NCBI RefSeq assembly: GCF_021147775.1
Contig: NZ_JAGTPK010000013.1
Coordinates: 1-64,000, forward strand
Reading direction: 5' to 3'
DNA from: Pseudomonas californiensis
GTDB taxonomy: Bacteria; Pseudomonadota; Gammaproteobacteria; Pseudomonadales; Pseudomonadaceae
Length of the DNA stretch: 64,000 nt
Position 1 is the first letter of the stretch; each line of letters starts with the position of its first letter. Positions 8,152 through 17,281 of the stretch are shown here, piece after piece. Below the pieces are notes generated by a model that made no database searches, was not told the DNA's origin, and saw only the letters and a list, made by a program, of their open reading frames with translations. A program made the translations under genes and the position numbers.

Positions 8152-8865
8152 GTGGTGCGTAGTTCAATAAGTAGATCTTCGGCAGCAGCCGACGTACTGG
8201 TTCTCAAGCCGGAAACCGGAAAGTCCTTTCTGAGCAACCGGCGCATCGCTCTCATGGGCATGGCTGTCGTTGTGACGGCGCTTTGCGCCTGGGCCTGGAG
8301 CGTGTTCTCGATCGCTCATGTCGTTGATTTGAGCGCAGACAGCAATCTGACAAAGTCCGGTCTGTATAAGCTTTGGTTGCAGGGCGATGTGGTGGTGATG
8401 ATCCGGCATGGTGAGCGTTGTGATCGATCCAGCAATCCATGCATGAATGGCGGGGATGGCATTACGCGAGTGGGCAGTGAAGCGGCATTGGCCGTCGGGG
8501 CTGGCCTGAAGAAGCTGGGGCTGGGCAAGGCTGTCATGATTGCCAGCCCCACGACGCGCACCCAGCAGACCGCAGAGCTGGTGTCAGGCCATGCCGTTGC
8601 GACTCAGGACTGGGCCAACGATTGTGACAGTAGCTTCAAGGACGCAGTGGTTGCGCACAAGAATCGCGGCGAAAACCTCGTCCTGGTCACACACAGCGGC
8701 TGCATCGATCATTTCGAGCGCAAGCTGGGCGTGCCTTTCAATGAGCGCTCCGCCGCCTACGCAGAAGCCGTTTTCGTTCAAATAGACGGTACACACAGGC
8801 CCAGGATTCTGGGCTCTATCAAGGCCGGACAGTGGGCAGACCTCAATAGCGAGCAGTTGAATTGA
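8152..8865 (+). CDS. Membrane-anchored histidine phosphatase (Ais/PmrG-like)
   Basis: Histidine-phosphatase-superfamily protein of 237 residues. One membrane span near residues 32-54 should anchor it with the catalytic domain in the periplasm. The catalytic RHG motif is at 85-87 (MIRHGERCD) and the second catalytic His at 181 (LVTHSGC). Ais/PmrG relatives remove phosphate from the heptose region of lipopolysaccharide core; applying that role here is inference, supported by the PAP2 phosphatase encoded next. The GTG start at 8152 follows AGGGG at 8 bases. The stop overlaps the next start, so the two are coupled. Confidence 0.8.
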   Translation: MVRSSISRSSAAADVLVLKPETGKSFLSNRRIALMGMAVVVTALCAWAWSVFSIAHVVDLSADSNLTKSGLYKLWLQGDVVVMIRHGERCDRSSNPCMNGGDGITRVGSEAALAVGAGLKKLGLGKAVMIASPTTRTQQTAELVSGHAVATQDWANDCDSSFKDAVVAHKNRGENLVLVTHSGCIDHFERKLGVPFNERSAAYAEAVFVQIDGTHRPRILGSIKAGQWADLNSEQLN

Positions 8866-9713
8866 TCAAACCAGCCAGTGGTCGTTTCAGATTTTACGGC
8901 AGCAACCTGATGATTCCGGTGTTGCTGGGTGTGTTGGTGTTTGTAGCCTTTGACCTGACTGGTCTGGACCGGATGCTGAGCGATATGCTCTATGACCCGG
9001 CTGCGGGTGTATTTCCTCTGGGTGAGAGCCATCTGTTCGAGAAAATCACCCATAAATGGGCGCGTATTCTGCCGAACTGGACGGGCGAGCTGGCAATAAT
9101 CGGCGCACTTCTGTCGTTTATCTGGCCGTTGCTGGAAAAACGCCCCAATGGCCGACTGATGCACTGGGCAGGCCGCGCGCGGATCGCTGCTCCGTTGCGT
9201 TTCACGCACCGTTATCGGCTGGACTTCTTCTACGTGGTGGTTGCTTTTGCGCTGAGTACCGGCGCGATTCACTTCCTGAAAAGCCACACCAGTGTTTATT
9301 GCCCGGTCGAAACCACACTGTATGGCGGCGCCCAGGCTCATTACGAGTGGTACAAGAACTTCACCCTGTGGCATGAGGCAGGCGCAGGTCGTTGCTGGCC
9401 CGGCGGTCATGCGTCCAGCGCGTTCAGCCTGTTTGCGCTGTATTTCGTCGCCCGTCGCCACGCCTGGCCTTATACCCGTCTGGTGTTTGCTGCGGTGACC
9501 GTGCTGGGCTTGATCTATGGCACGACACGTGTCCTGCAAGGCTGGCACTATATGTCGCATACATTCTGGGCCGGGCTCGTCGTGTGGCTGGTGATGTTCG
9601 TGGTAGCGCTATGTTTCTATGGTCGGTCCAGATTGCAGCAACCCCTGAACGACGTCCGTAAGGTACAACGCAGCGATACACTGATCATCCGCAGCCCCGA
9701 GTCTGTGGTGTGA
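8862..9713 (+). CDS. PAP2-family membrane phosphatase
   Basis: Integral membrane phosphatase of 283 residues with about six spans. Motif C2 appears as PGGHAS at 180-185, and motif C3 as an Arg near 223 with His near 229 (RVLQGWHYMSH). The usual C1 Lys/Arg-Pro motif is only loosely present around KSHTSVYCP. Relatives act on lipid phosphates, including lipid A and undecaprenyl pyrophosphate. The TTG start at 8862 overlaps the stop of the histidine phosphatase gene; an ATG at 8910 is an alternative but would break the coupling. The operon partners suggest a role in envelope lipid remodelling. Confidence 0.85.
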   Translation: MIKPASGRFRFYGSNLMIPVLLGVLVFVAFDLTGLDRMLSDMLYDPAAGVFPLGESHLFEKITHKWARILPNWTGELAIIGALLSFIWPLLEKRPNGRLMHWAGRARIAAPLRFTHRYRLDFFYVVVAFALSTGAIHFLKSHTSVYCPVETTLYGGAQAHYEWYKNFTLWHEAGAGRCWPGGHASSAFSLFALYFVARRHAWPYTRLVFAAVTVLGLIYGTTRVLQGWHYMSHTFWAGLVVWLVMFVVALCFYGRSRLQQPLNDVRKVQRSDTLIIRSPESVV

Positions 9714-9769
9714 TGTCCGGGTTAGCTCCGCTGGCAGCGGGTCGGGTAGAAAAACAAGAAGGCGCTGCA

Positions 9770-10444
9770 ATGAATATTCTGGTTATAGAAGACCACCGTG
9801 ACATCCACGACAACCTGGTGGAGTTCTTCGAGCTGCGTGGCCATGCGGTCGAAGGTGCGCTCGATGGTTTGAGCGGGCTGCACCTGGCCGCATCCAAACC
9901 CTTCGATGCAATCATTCTGGACATCATGTTGCCGGGTATCGACGGCAACCAGATCTGCCAAAGCCTGCGTCAGTACTCCAAGTCTGAAGTGGCCATCGTG
10001 ATGCTCAGTGCTCGCGATGAGCTGGAGGATCGCCTGATCGGCTTCAAGGTCGGTGCCGACGACTACATCACCAAGCCCTTTGCGATGTCCGAAGTGCTGG
10101 CGAGGATCGAGGCGGTCGTCGGGCGTCGGCAACGCAAGGACAACCGCATCATGGTCGTGGCCGACCTGACGTACGATCTGGACACCCTCGAAGTGTGCCG
10201 GGCCGGCAAGCCGCTGAAACTCAACCCGACCAACATGAAGCTGCTGGAACTGCTCATGCGCAAGAGTCCGCATATTGTGATGCGCGCCGAAATGGAGCAT
10301 CTGGTGTGGGGGCGCGACGCCCCGAACAACAGCAGCTTGCGCAGTAACGTTCACCTGTTGAGGCGCGCGCTGGACGATGGTTTCGACTTTCCGCTGCTGC
10401 ACACCGCGCATGGCCTGGGCTACAAGCTGTGCAGGCAGCACTGA
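9770..10444 (+). CDS. OmpR-family response regulator
   Basis: Two-domain transcriptional regulator of 224 residues. The receiver domain has the acidic pocket IEDHRD at 6-11, the phospho-acceptor Asp51 (IILDIMLPG) and Lys102 (YITKPF). An OmpR/PhoB winged helix fills roughly 127-224. The start at 9770 is preceded by GAAGG; an in-frame start at the end of the PAP2 gene would add a 20-residue tail with no domain character. No histidine kinase lies beside it: the next gene is convergent and encodes a degenerate GGDEF protein. It probably controls its own operon of two envelope phosphatases, perhaps with a kinase encoded elsewhere. Confidence 0.9.
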   Translation: MNILVIEDHRDIHDNLVEFFELRGHAVEGALDGLSGLHLAASKPFDAIILDIMLPGIDGNQICQSLRQYSKSEVAIVMLSARDELEDRLIGFKVGADDYITKPFAMSEVLARIEAVVGRRQRKDNRIMVVADLTYDLDTLEVCRAGKPLKLNPTNMKLLELLMRKSPHIVMRAEMEHLVWGRDAPNNSSLRSNVHLLRRALDDGFDFPLLHTAHGLGYKLCRQH

Positions 10445-10555
10445 CTTACGTTATCAATCGAAGCGGAACAGGCGCTGGATCAGGGTCGGTGTGCTGCCGG
10501 TCCAGCGGTAGTGGCCCGGAATGAAGCGGCTGTCGGCTTCTTGTCCATCGCTTTT

Positions 10556-10575
10556 GAGGGGCATGGATGCCCCTC
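10556..10575. terminator. Hairpin between convergent genes
   Basis: GAGGGGCAT and ATGCCCCTC form a perfect 9-bp stem around GG, located between the response regulator and the convergent GGDEF gene and touching the latter's stop codon. Neither side has a good T tract, so a terminator role is tentative. Confidence 0.4.
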
Positions 10576-11488
10576 AGGCTGTACGCGTCAGTGGGTGACG
10601 AGCACGCGCCAGCGCGAGATTGAGGCGCCGCAGCAGATTGTCCGGCGTTTCGGTGAGGGCCATCACCACCGCCACACTGGCAGACAGATGAATCCGCTCG
10701 CCATGCAATCGTGTCTTGTGGGCCAGGCTGGCAACCGCTTGCTGCAATTCGAGCGCCAGCAGCTTGGCCTCGCTTTCACCGGTGTCGGGCAGCAATACCA
10801 CAAAACGGTCGCCGGCCAGGCGGCAGAGCAGATCTTGACGCCTCAGGTTCAACGCCAGCAGATGGCTGAGCGCCGACAACACTTCATCGCCTTCGGGGTG
10901 CCCGTAAGTCCAGGTGATCGCGCTGAAATCATCCACGTCCACAGCCAGCAGCGATAACGGCTGTTGTTGCGTGAGGCTCTGTTCCAGGCTCAGCACCAAT
11001 TGACGCTTGAGGTAATCGGTGCTGCCCAGAGGGGTGAGCTTGTCGTAAAGCAGATGCTCGCGAAAGCCGCGTTCGCGCTTCTCCATCTGCGCGCTGATCG
11101 CCAACTGCTCGCGGTGCCAGTGGTAAATGCCGATGGTCAACAGAATCTGCCCGACCGGCATGAGACCGGATTCCAGCCAGCGGTCCCACTCGATCTCGGC
11201 GGGTAGTCGAATGAACTCATCCAGCGCGTCGATCCACCAGGAAAAGAACACGCAGATCAGCCCGATCGCCAGGTAATTGGTTGCGCGTCCGACAGGACGA
11301 CTCTTGAACACCAGAAACAGCCAGGCCAGCGACAGCAGGGCAGAACCGCCTTTACCTACGATGTCGAGCCACTTCCATTCGCTGACGTATTTGATGTCGC
11401 CAAAGGCGAGAAACGCCAGCAGTCCCAGGTTGCAGGCAATCAACAGCACAGCGAGCTTCCAGCGATGAGGTTGAATAATCCTGAACAT
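10574..11488 (-). CDS. Membrane protein with degenerate GGDEF domain and intact I-site
   Basis: 304 residues. The N-terminal half has four predicted membrane spans (about 11-29, 46-62, 70-90, 108-124). The C-terminal half is a GGDEF fold, with the metal-loop sequence VDVDDF near 183-188 but AGDRF at 225-229 where active enzymes have GG(D/E)EF. The Glu-to-Arg change should abolish cyclase activity. The inhibitory-site motif RxxD is kept as RRQD at 216-219, exactly five residues before the degenerate A-site, so the protein may be a c-di-GMP receptor in the manner of PelD. An AGGAG ribosome-binding site supports the start at 11488. It is the last gene before the convergent response regulator. 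Confidence 0.82.
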   Translation of the reverse strand: MFRIIQPHRWKLAVLLIACNLGLLAFLAFGDIKYVSEWKWLDIVGKGGSALLSLAWLFLVFKSRPVGRATNYLAIGLICVFFSWWIDALDEFIRLPAEIEWDRWLESGLMPVGQILLTIGIYHWHREQLAISAQMEKRERGFREHLLYDKLTPLGSTDYLKRQLVLSLEQSLTQQQPLSLLAVDVDDFSAITWTYGHPEGDEVLSALSHLLALNLRRQDLLCRLAGDRFVVLLPDTGESEAKLLALELQQAVASLAHKTRLHGERIHLSASVAVVMALTETPDNLLRRLNLALARARHPLTRTA

Positions 11489-11965
11489 GGCGGGCAGGCT
11501 CCTGAAGTACTGAGTCGGCCAGCAAAACAGAGGCAGATGACACTCGAGTGACGGGTGGCAGGGGCACCACAGAGGTCGAATCAGTGACAGAACCGCCAGC
11601 CGGAGCAGGCTGCGCTGGCGCGCGAGCGTGAGGAGGAGCAAAAGCGAGAACGTGAAATCGAGCAACGACCAGCCGCTGAGCAAGGACGCCCGGATTACTC
11701 CGAGCGTGCACTGTACAAAGGCATTGAGGGCGATTCCCCGGGCTCTGCGACGTCTCGCCACAAGGCCGGGTGATAAACCCGCAGGTGCGGGGCAGCGGTT
11801 ATTGTTCATGCGCCCGTCAGTGGTCGTGGCTGAAACCTTTCGGTATCAGCCACGGCTTGTCGAGAGCGAGGCAGTGATGGTTCCCTGGGTGAAAAACACC
11901 TTTCACTATCGGATCAAATAGCGGCGATTTGAGCGCAGATCCGGGTCTGATCTGCCGGGCAGACG
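11489..11965. other. Intergenic stretch with a possible coding relic
   Basis: No intact gene is visible. On the plus strand a start-less open frame from 11588 to 11773 reads as a charged, protein-like C-terminus: a Glu/Arg-rich helix (AREREEEQKREREIEQ), then PDYSERALYKGIEGDSP and the end SRHKAG. An in-frame TGA at 11585 precedes it. It may be the tail of a decayed gene. The remainder holds the upstream region of the degenerate GGDEF gene and nothing else I can support. Confidence 0.35.
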
Positions 11966-12367
11966 TCAGCGAGTCGCCAACGTCGACTGCGATTCGTTTT
12001 TACCGGCCACGGTCGATAACGCGTGCTTGGTCGCGTTATACGCTTCGAATTCGAAGCTGATCACGTCACCGGCATTTAGTGTGACCCCGTCGATACCGCT
12101 GGGCGAAGCCACCCCGTTGACCAGGAATTCCCAATAGAAATACGGTGCAGATGATGAGACAAATGAATCATAGGTCTCGTTGATCATCATCACCAGATAG
12201 CCGAACTGACTGCCGTAATACTGCAGCGCGTAGGTGAACTTTGCGGTGCTGTTGATCTGGTTATAAGCGCTTTCCAGTGCAGTTTGCGCATTCATGCCTT
12301 GCTGCCAGGGCACCGTTGCACTGGGTCCGCCAACGACGTTTACGGTTACCGAAGGGGTGGTGTTCAT
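11966..12367 (-). CDS. DUF4430-domain protein
   Basis: Protein of 133 residues. From the start it shows the beta-grasp pattern of the DUF4430/transcobalamin C-terminal-like family: a first strand VTVNVVGGPSATVPW, a helix QGMNAQTALESAYNQI, then YWEFLVNGVASPSGIDGVTLNAGDVISFEFEAY, where the xWxxxVNGxxxxxGxxxxxLxxGDxIxFxY pattern is obvious. No signal peptide is seen. The start is uncertain: ATG at 12379 has almost no spacing to AAAGG, while ATG at 12367 lies 11 bases from it. It sits downstream of the chemoreceptor gene on the same strand. Its function is unknown; vertebrate relatives bind cobalamin, but nothing here shows that role. Confidence 0.75.
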   Translation of the reverse strand: MNTTPSVTVNVVGGPSATVPWQQGMNAQTALESAYNQINSTAKFTYALQYYGSQFGYLVMMINETYDSFVSSSAPYFYWEFLVNGVASPSGIDGVTLNAGDVISFEFEAYNATKHALSTVAGKNESQSTLATR

Positions 12368-12484
12368 GAGGCCGCTCATCCTTTTGCTGTTTGAGTTGGC
12401 GCTGCTTGAGCAACGCAACGTGCCAGAAGGCCTGAGCGGTATAGTTGACGGTGGGGAGTTTGTACAATGGCGCATCACTGCGCA

Positions 12485-12515
12485 GCGAACCTGACGCGCG
12501 CTGCGTCAGGTTCGC
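12485..12515. terminator. 13-bp hairpin between chemoreceptor and DUF4430 genes
   Basis: GCGAACCTGACGC and its exact complement form a 13-bp stem around a 5-base loop directly after the chemoreceptor stop. No T tract follows on the minus strand, so it may slow transcription or protect the 3' end rather than act as a classical terminator. Confidence 0.45.
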
Positions 12516-12522
12516 CCAGGCC

Positions 12523-14520
12523 TCAACTGACTTTGAAGCGACGTACCAAGGCGATCAGGCGGGTATTGGACTCAGAGAGTGCCGCCGTGCTGCGCTCGTT
12601 GCTGGAACCACCCTCAACCAGCTCTTCGACGATATGACGCACAGCAATGATGTTGCGACTGATTTCCTCGGACACCGCGCTTTGTTCCTCGGCGGCCGTG
12701 GCGATCTGCATACTCAGGTCGTTGATGCGCAGTACCGAACTGGTCATGTCATCCAGCCCGGCGGTCACTGCCGTGGTCTTGCCGGCGGTGGCTTGACAGC
12801 TCTGGCGGGTTTTTTCCATGGCTGCAACCGCTGCGCTGACGCCTTGCTGCAGACTGCTCAACATCTCGTTGATTTCCGAGGTGCTGGCCTGGGTACGGGC
12901 GGCGAGGGCGCGTACTTCGTCAGCCACCACCGCAAACCCGCGACCCTGTTCACCGGCCCGTGCCGCTTCGATGGCCGCGTTGAGTGCGAGCAGGTTGGTC
13001 TGACCGGCGATTTCACCAATCACCGCCAATACGGCGTTGATGCGCTTGGCGTCCTGCTCCATCGATTGCACTTTGCTGGTGGCAGAGTCCACTTCGCTGA
13101 TCAGCGCGGTCACGCTGTCCGATGCATCGGCTACAACGGTCTTGGAGATTTGCGCGTTTTCATTGGCTGATTGCGTGAAACTGGCAGTCTGTGCCGCGCT
13201 GCGCGCTACTTCATCGGCCGTGGACGACATTTCGGTGATCGCTGTAACGGCCTGATCGGTCTCGTTGGCGTGACGGACCAGAATGGCACTGGTGTTGCCC
13301 GACTGACTGCGCAACTGTTCAATCCCGCTGGCAATCTCGCTGGTGGAACTGCTGACTTCCAGCATCATGCGCTGCAGGTAAGCAATGAAGCGATTGACGG
13401 ATTCGCCCACCTGATCCACTTCGTCCTGGCCCTTGACCGCGATGCGGCGGGTCAGGTCAGCGTCACCGGCCGACAGCGTATCGATGTTGGTCTTGAGCAC
13501 ATTCAGGCGATGCATCAAGGCGCGCAGTGCGACAACCATCAGCACCAGCAATACCAGCACCATCGGGATCTGCAGCCAGGCCAACGTCTTGAGGACCGCT
13601 TCGCTCTGGCTTTTCAGCAGGGCTGTTTTCTGCGACACGGCCAACAACCAGGGCGTGCCTGCGACCGGCATCAGGAACAGGGTCGACTCTTCGCCGTCGG
13701 CGTTGTCATAGGTCAGGCGTGAGGTGCCGTTTCCCTTGGCCGCCAAGGCCGATTTGATGCCGTTGATGAAGGGCGACTGTGCAGCCAGTTCGGAGATATT
13801 GCGCAGTACGATCTTGTCGCTGCTGCCTGGCACGTTCGACAGGATCTTGCCGTCGGCCTCGATGATCATGATGCGCCCGTTGACTTCGCGCTCTTTGGCT
13901 TCAACCAACTGATTGAAAAAGCCCAGCGTCACGTCGATGGTCGATACGCCCCAGGGCTTGCCGTCCTTGGTGATCGCCATGGCGCAGTTGGTGCGCGGTT
14001 CAGGGCTTGCAGCGTCCTGATAGGCAGGCGCCCAGGCGCATTGGCCGGCAGGCGAGTTCAAACCGCCTTTATGCCAGCCTTGCTCGAAGTAATTGAGCGA
14101 CTCGGGCGAGTTCCAGTGGGTGTTGACGATCAGCTTGCCCGACGCATCGCGGTGGTAGAAGGTGCTGTGCTTGGCACGCCCTGGGGTGCGTGCATCAGGT
14201 AGCGGCCAAATGCCGCCGCCAAAGACCTTGGCTTCGCCGTACTGGTTGACCAGGAATGGCAACAGGCGGTCGATGTCGTCGCTGGACAACTGCGGCACCA
14301 GCTCGGTGATCGCGCGCTGTTGAGCTTGAACTCGCGCCAGCTCGGTCTTGATTTCGTTACTGATATCAGCCGCCTTTGCGGTCAGCATATTCTCGTCAGT
14401 CGCGGTGAGCCTTGGGGTCACGAATTGGCCGATGCCATAAACGGTCAACAGGATGACCAGCGCCATGAATCCCACGAATGTTGCGGTGTAGCGTGCTTGC
14501 ACAGTTTTTAGCGTGGCCAT
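12523..14520 (-). CDS. Methyl-accepting chemotaxis protein (dCache type)
   Basis: Transmembrane chemoreceptor of 665 residues. The first membrane span is near 14-34, a double-Cache-type periplasmic sensor covers about 40-305, the second span is near 315-335, then a HAMP domain to about 386 and a signalling domain with the conserved hairpin tip [17 protein letters not shown]. In the sensor, the segment around 120-200 ([10 protein letters not shown]..., [14 protein letters not shown]) resembles the amino-acid-sensing PctA/B/C type, but the Tyr-Trp-Asp ligand signature is not clear enough to name a ligand. It stands alone with no chemotaxis operon nearby and a 250-base upstream region. Confidence 0.93.
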   Translation of the reverse strand: MATLKTVQARYTATFVGFMALVILLTVYGIGQFVTPRLTATDENMLTAKAADISNEIKTELARVQAQQRAITELVPQLSSDDIDRLLPFLVNQYGEAKVFGGGIWPLPDARTPGRAKHSTFYHRDASGKLIVNTHWNSPESLNYFEQGWHKGGLNSPAGQCAWAPAYQDAASPEPRTNCAMAITKDGKPWGVSTIDVTLGFFNQLVEAKEREVNGRIMIIEADGKILSNVPGSSDKIVLRNISELAAQSPFINGIKSALAAKGNGTSRLTYDNADGEESTLFLMPVAGTPWLLAVSQKTALLKSQSEAVLKTLAWLQIPMVLVLLVLMVVALRALMHRLNVLKTNIDTLSAGDADLTRRIAVKGQDEVDQVGESVNRFIAYLQRMMLEVSSSTSEIASGIEQLRSQSGNTSAILVRHANETDQAVTAITEMSSTADEVARSAAQTASFTQSANENAQISKTVVADASDSVTALISEVDSATSKVQSMEQDAKRINAVLAVIGEIAGQTNLLALNAAIEAARAGEQGRGFAVVADEVRALAARTQASTSEINEMLSSLQQGVSAAVAAMEKTRQSCQATAGKTTAVTAGLDDMTSSVLRINDLSMQIATAAEEQSAVSEEISRNIIAVRHIVEELVEGGSSNERSTAALSESNTRLIALVRRFKVS

Positions 14521-14772
14521 TGTTTTTATACCTGCGACGTGAGAATTCAGCTGCCTGAATCAGGTGTCGGCATCACAAGGTATTTCTTGAAAGGGGAAAT
14601 CGGCCATTTTTGGGTATGGCTATCCTCATTGAGCCCACATTGAGGAGTAAGTTGAAAGATCTACGACCCCGGCATTTGCACGGCTGGCGATGAGTCAGAT
14701 GGGGATATAGAGCAAAAAAAATTTACTGAGCTGGCTTGACTTCGTTTTGTGAATCAGTAACATAGCGCTCAT

Positions 14773-14848
<76 letters not shown>

Positions 14849-14891
14849 GACACGGTTTCGAAGGCAGCTTGCAAAGCCTCTGATAGCCCTC

Positions 14892-14917
14892 AAAAACCCG
14901 CCCTTCGGCGGGTTTTT
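14892..14917 (+). terminator. Rho-independent terminator after tRNA-Asn
   Basis: AAAAACCCGCC, loop CTTC-type, then GGCGGGTTTTT: a GC-rich stem with a CUUCGG tetraloop and a five-T tail, placed just after the tRNA. Confidence 0.93.
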
Positions 14918-15023
14918 GCGTTTCAGGGGTTTTCCGGCCTTTTGTGCCTGCGACGCCCTTGCTCGTCGAGTCTGGGTGCAGGTCAGTAACCTGTCTCAGC
15001 CATCACCGCGACTCACCACCCCC

Positions 15024-15800
15024 TTATTCTGAATTGATCCGGTGGCAGAGATAGGCCTGGGTCTGATACGGAAATTCGATGATTTCACGGCCCTTCAAAG
15101 ACGGGTGAGTGGCTATCAGCGCGTGCAGCTGTTCTGTCACGTTGGCTTTATCGGCTGGCGGCAATGCGGCGATGAAGCTCACCGAGAGGAAACGGTCGAG
15201 GATGACCTCCTGAGGGCTGCCTGAATGCACGTACTTGAAGCAGGTCATCTGCGGCTCTGAAAAATGAGGGCCGCTGAAAGGCGCCCGCCAGAGCCCGGTG
15301 TGGAAACGCGGCGTATCGCCTTCGTAAGGGGTCATGATGTCGGTAATGGCGGCCACCCAGTCCACCGACTCGTCCCGCACGTTCCAGATCATCCCCAGTC
15401 TGCCGCCCGGTTTCAGAACTCGATGAATCTCGGCAAGCGCACTTTCGCTGGCAAACCAGTGGAAGGCCTGCGCGCAAACCACTGCCTCTGCGGTGCTTGA
15501 ATCGACCGGAATGCATTCGGCAGTGCCGTTCAGAATACTGAGGTCCGGCAGGGCCTTCGAGAACTCCGCCCGCATGGCCTCGACAGGTTCGATTGCCACA
15601 ACATCCCGGGTTATTGAGTTCAACAGCCGCGTGAACTTGCCGGTGCCTGCACCCAGGTCGATCACGGTTGACTCCGAATCGATCCCCAGCTCATCCATGA
15701 GCCAGGCTTGCAGCTCGATCGGGTAGCTGGGGCGTCCTTTGGCATAGGTGCCTGCCTGAGATGAGAAGCCAATCTGCGCAGCTTTTTGAATGCCGGCCAT
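15024..15800 (-). CDS. Class I SAM-dependent methyltransferase
   Basis: Cytoplasmic methyltransferase of 258 residues, Methyltransf_11 type. Motif I is VIDLGAGTGKF at 46-56, the acidic end of strand 2 is in VVAIEPVEAM near 66-76, and motif III-like LKPGGRLGMIWN lies near 129-140. Such proteins often follow the pattern FxxxAxxYxxxRPxYP seen here as FSSQAGTYAKGRPSYP at 12-27, shared with UbiE/trans-aconitate-type enzymes. The substrate is not identifiable. It is divergent from the M20 hydrolase gene, with about 190 bases between their starts. Confidence 0.88.
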   Translation of the reverse strand: MAGIQKAAQIGFSSQAGTYAKGRPSYPIELQAWLMDELGIDSESTVIDLGAGTGKFTRLLNSITRDVVAIEPVEAMRAEFSKALPDLSILNGTAECIPVDSSTAEAVVCAQAFHWFASESALAEIHRVLKPGGRLGMIWNVRDESVDWVAAITDIMTPYEGDTPRFHTGLWRAPFSGPHFSEPQMTCFKYVHSGSPQEVILDRFLSVSFIAALPPADKANVTEQLHALIATHPSLKGREIIEFPYQTQAYLCHRINSE

Positions 15801-15990
15801 GGGGTGCGGTCCTGGTTGGGAAGTTGATCGATTTTACAACGTGATCCGTTCATGGGCGAGGCGGGCTCCACTGGATGCAGACATTTCGAGGGCGAGCGTC
15901 AGGTGGGGCGTTACCGCGCCGTTGAAAGTGTACTGTCCTGTTGTAAGGTACGTCTGCACACTCAATGTCAGTCAAAAGGATGTATTCAGG

Positions 15991-17232
15991 ATGATCACAC
16001 TTTCTCGCCGAACACGTGCCGTGGGTCTGGGCCTTGCGCTTGCCTTGTCCGCTTTTGCGCCCTTCGCGCTGGCCGAGCCTCACGCAAAGATCCAGGCCGA
16101 CGCCGAGCAGTATCAGGGTGAGGCCTTGAAGCTGCTGGAGCGCCTGGTCAACATCGACTCGGGTTCCGGCTACGCGCCGGGTATCAATCAGGTGGGCGAC
16201 ATCGCGATTGAAGAGCTGAAAAAGCTCGGCGCGACCATCGAGCTTGTGCCGAACACACCGGACCCCAGTAATCATGTGATTGCCACGCTCAAAGGCACCG
16301 GCAAGAAAAAGATTTTGCTGATGGCGCACATGGACACGGTCTTCAAGGAAGGCACCGCAGCGGAGCGACCGTTCACCATCAAGGACGGGCGAGCCTACGG
16401 CCCCGGCGTGATGGACGACAAGGGCGGAATCGTTGCCGCTGTCTACGCCCTGAAAGTGCTGAATAACCTCAAGTTCACCGACTACGCGCAGATCACCGTG
16501 CTGCTGGACGCCAGTGAGGAAACCGGCTCCAGCGTCGGCACCGAGCTGATCAAGAAAACCGCCAAAGAGCATGACGTCACGCTCAATCTGGAGCCCGGCC
16601 GCCCGGCAGACGGGCTTGTGGTGTGGCGCAAGGGCGTGGCGACGGCGCTGGTCGAGGTCAAGGGCAAGTCGTCTCATGCAGGCGTTGCGCCAGAGCTTGG
16701 GCGCAATGCGGCAACCGAGGTGGCGCACCAGATTCTGCAGCTTGGGAAGCTGGGTGACGAAGCCAGGAAAACCACCATCAACTTCACCGTGCTCAAGGCC
16801 GGTGATCGCACCAACGTAATTCCTGATCAGGCCAGCGCCAAGGCTGATGTGCGTGCGGTCTTGCCGGAAGAGTTTGATCGCATTGAACAGGATCTGGCAA
16901 AAGTGTCGGAGAACCGCCTGGTGCCGGATACAGAGGTCAAGACCAGCCTGGTGCGTGGCTTGCCGCCGATGCCACAAACCCCTGAATCCGACGCGTTGGT
17001 TGCCATGGCGCAGGACATTTATGGTGAGCTGGGACGCAAGCTCACCATCGAAGGCAGCGGCGGGGCGGCTGACTCCAGTCTGTCGGCCAGTGTGGGTACA
17101 CCGACGCTGGATGGCTTTGGCATCGTGTGTGGCAATATCCACACCGCTGATGAATACGCTGAAGTCAACAGCGTGGCACCACGTATCTATCTGCTGGCGC
17201 GGATGATCATGAAGGTTGCCGGGGCGCAGTGA
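15991..17232 (+). CDS. Glutamate carboxypeptidase (carboxypeptidase G2-like, M20)
   Basis: Secreted zinc hydrolase of 413 residues. A signal peptide occupies 1-28 (cleavage after FALA). Di-zinc ligands are at His112 (AHMDTV), bridging Asp141 (GVMDDKGG), Glu176 with catalytic Glu175 (ASEETGSS), Glu200 and His383 (NIHTADE). The first four numbers match carboxypeptidase G2 of Pseudomonas, and the last differs by two, so this is very likely an enzyme that removes C-terminal glutamate from folates or related N-acyl-glutamates. The dimerisation domain lies about 215-325. I chose the start at 15991 because the signal peptide begins there with AAAAGGA upstream. The frame continues upstream but is not protein-like. 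Confidence 0.92.
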   Translation: MITLSRRTRAVGLGLALALSAFAPFALAEPHAKIQADAEQYQGEALKLLERLVNIDSGSGYAPGINQVGDIAIEELKKLGATIELVPNTPDPSNHVIATLKGTGKKKILLMAHMDTVFKEGTAAERPFTIKDGRAYGPGVMDDKGGIVAAVYALKVLNNLKFTDYAQITVLLDASEETGSSVGTELIKKTAKEHDVTLNLEPGRPADGLVVWRKGVATALVEVKGKSSHAGVAPELGRNAATEVAHQILQLGKLGDEARKTTINFTVLKAGDRTNVIPDQASAKADVRAVLPEEFDRIEQDLAKVSENRLVPDTEVKTSLVRGLPPMPQTPESDALVAMAQDIYGELGRKLTIEGSGGAADSSLSASVGTPTLDGFGIVCGNIHTADEYAEVNSVAPRIYLLARMIMKVAGAQ

Positions 17233-17237
17233 TATAA

Positions 17238-17267
17238 ACCCGACGCACAGGTTGCGGCGCGTCGGGT
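17238..17267 (+). terminator. Hairpin after the M20 carboxypeptidase gene
   Basis: ACCCGACGC and GCGTCGGGT pair as a 9-bp stem with a 12-base loop, six bases after the stop. There is no T tract, so this is a weak terminator candidate. Confidence 0.4.
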
Positions 17268-17281
17268 GGCGTCATCCAGTG

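Noticed and set aside
7858..8170. Two plus-strand open frames upstream of the histidine phosphatase gene
   Set aside because: Neither has a ribosome-binding site or protein-like composition, and they overlap each other in different frames.
15850..17142. Long 430-codon open frame opposite the M20 carboxypeptidase
   Set aside because: It is a GC-rich antisense shadow; the plus-strand gene has a signal peptide and all catalytic residues.
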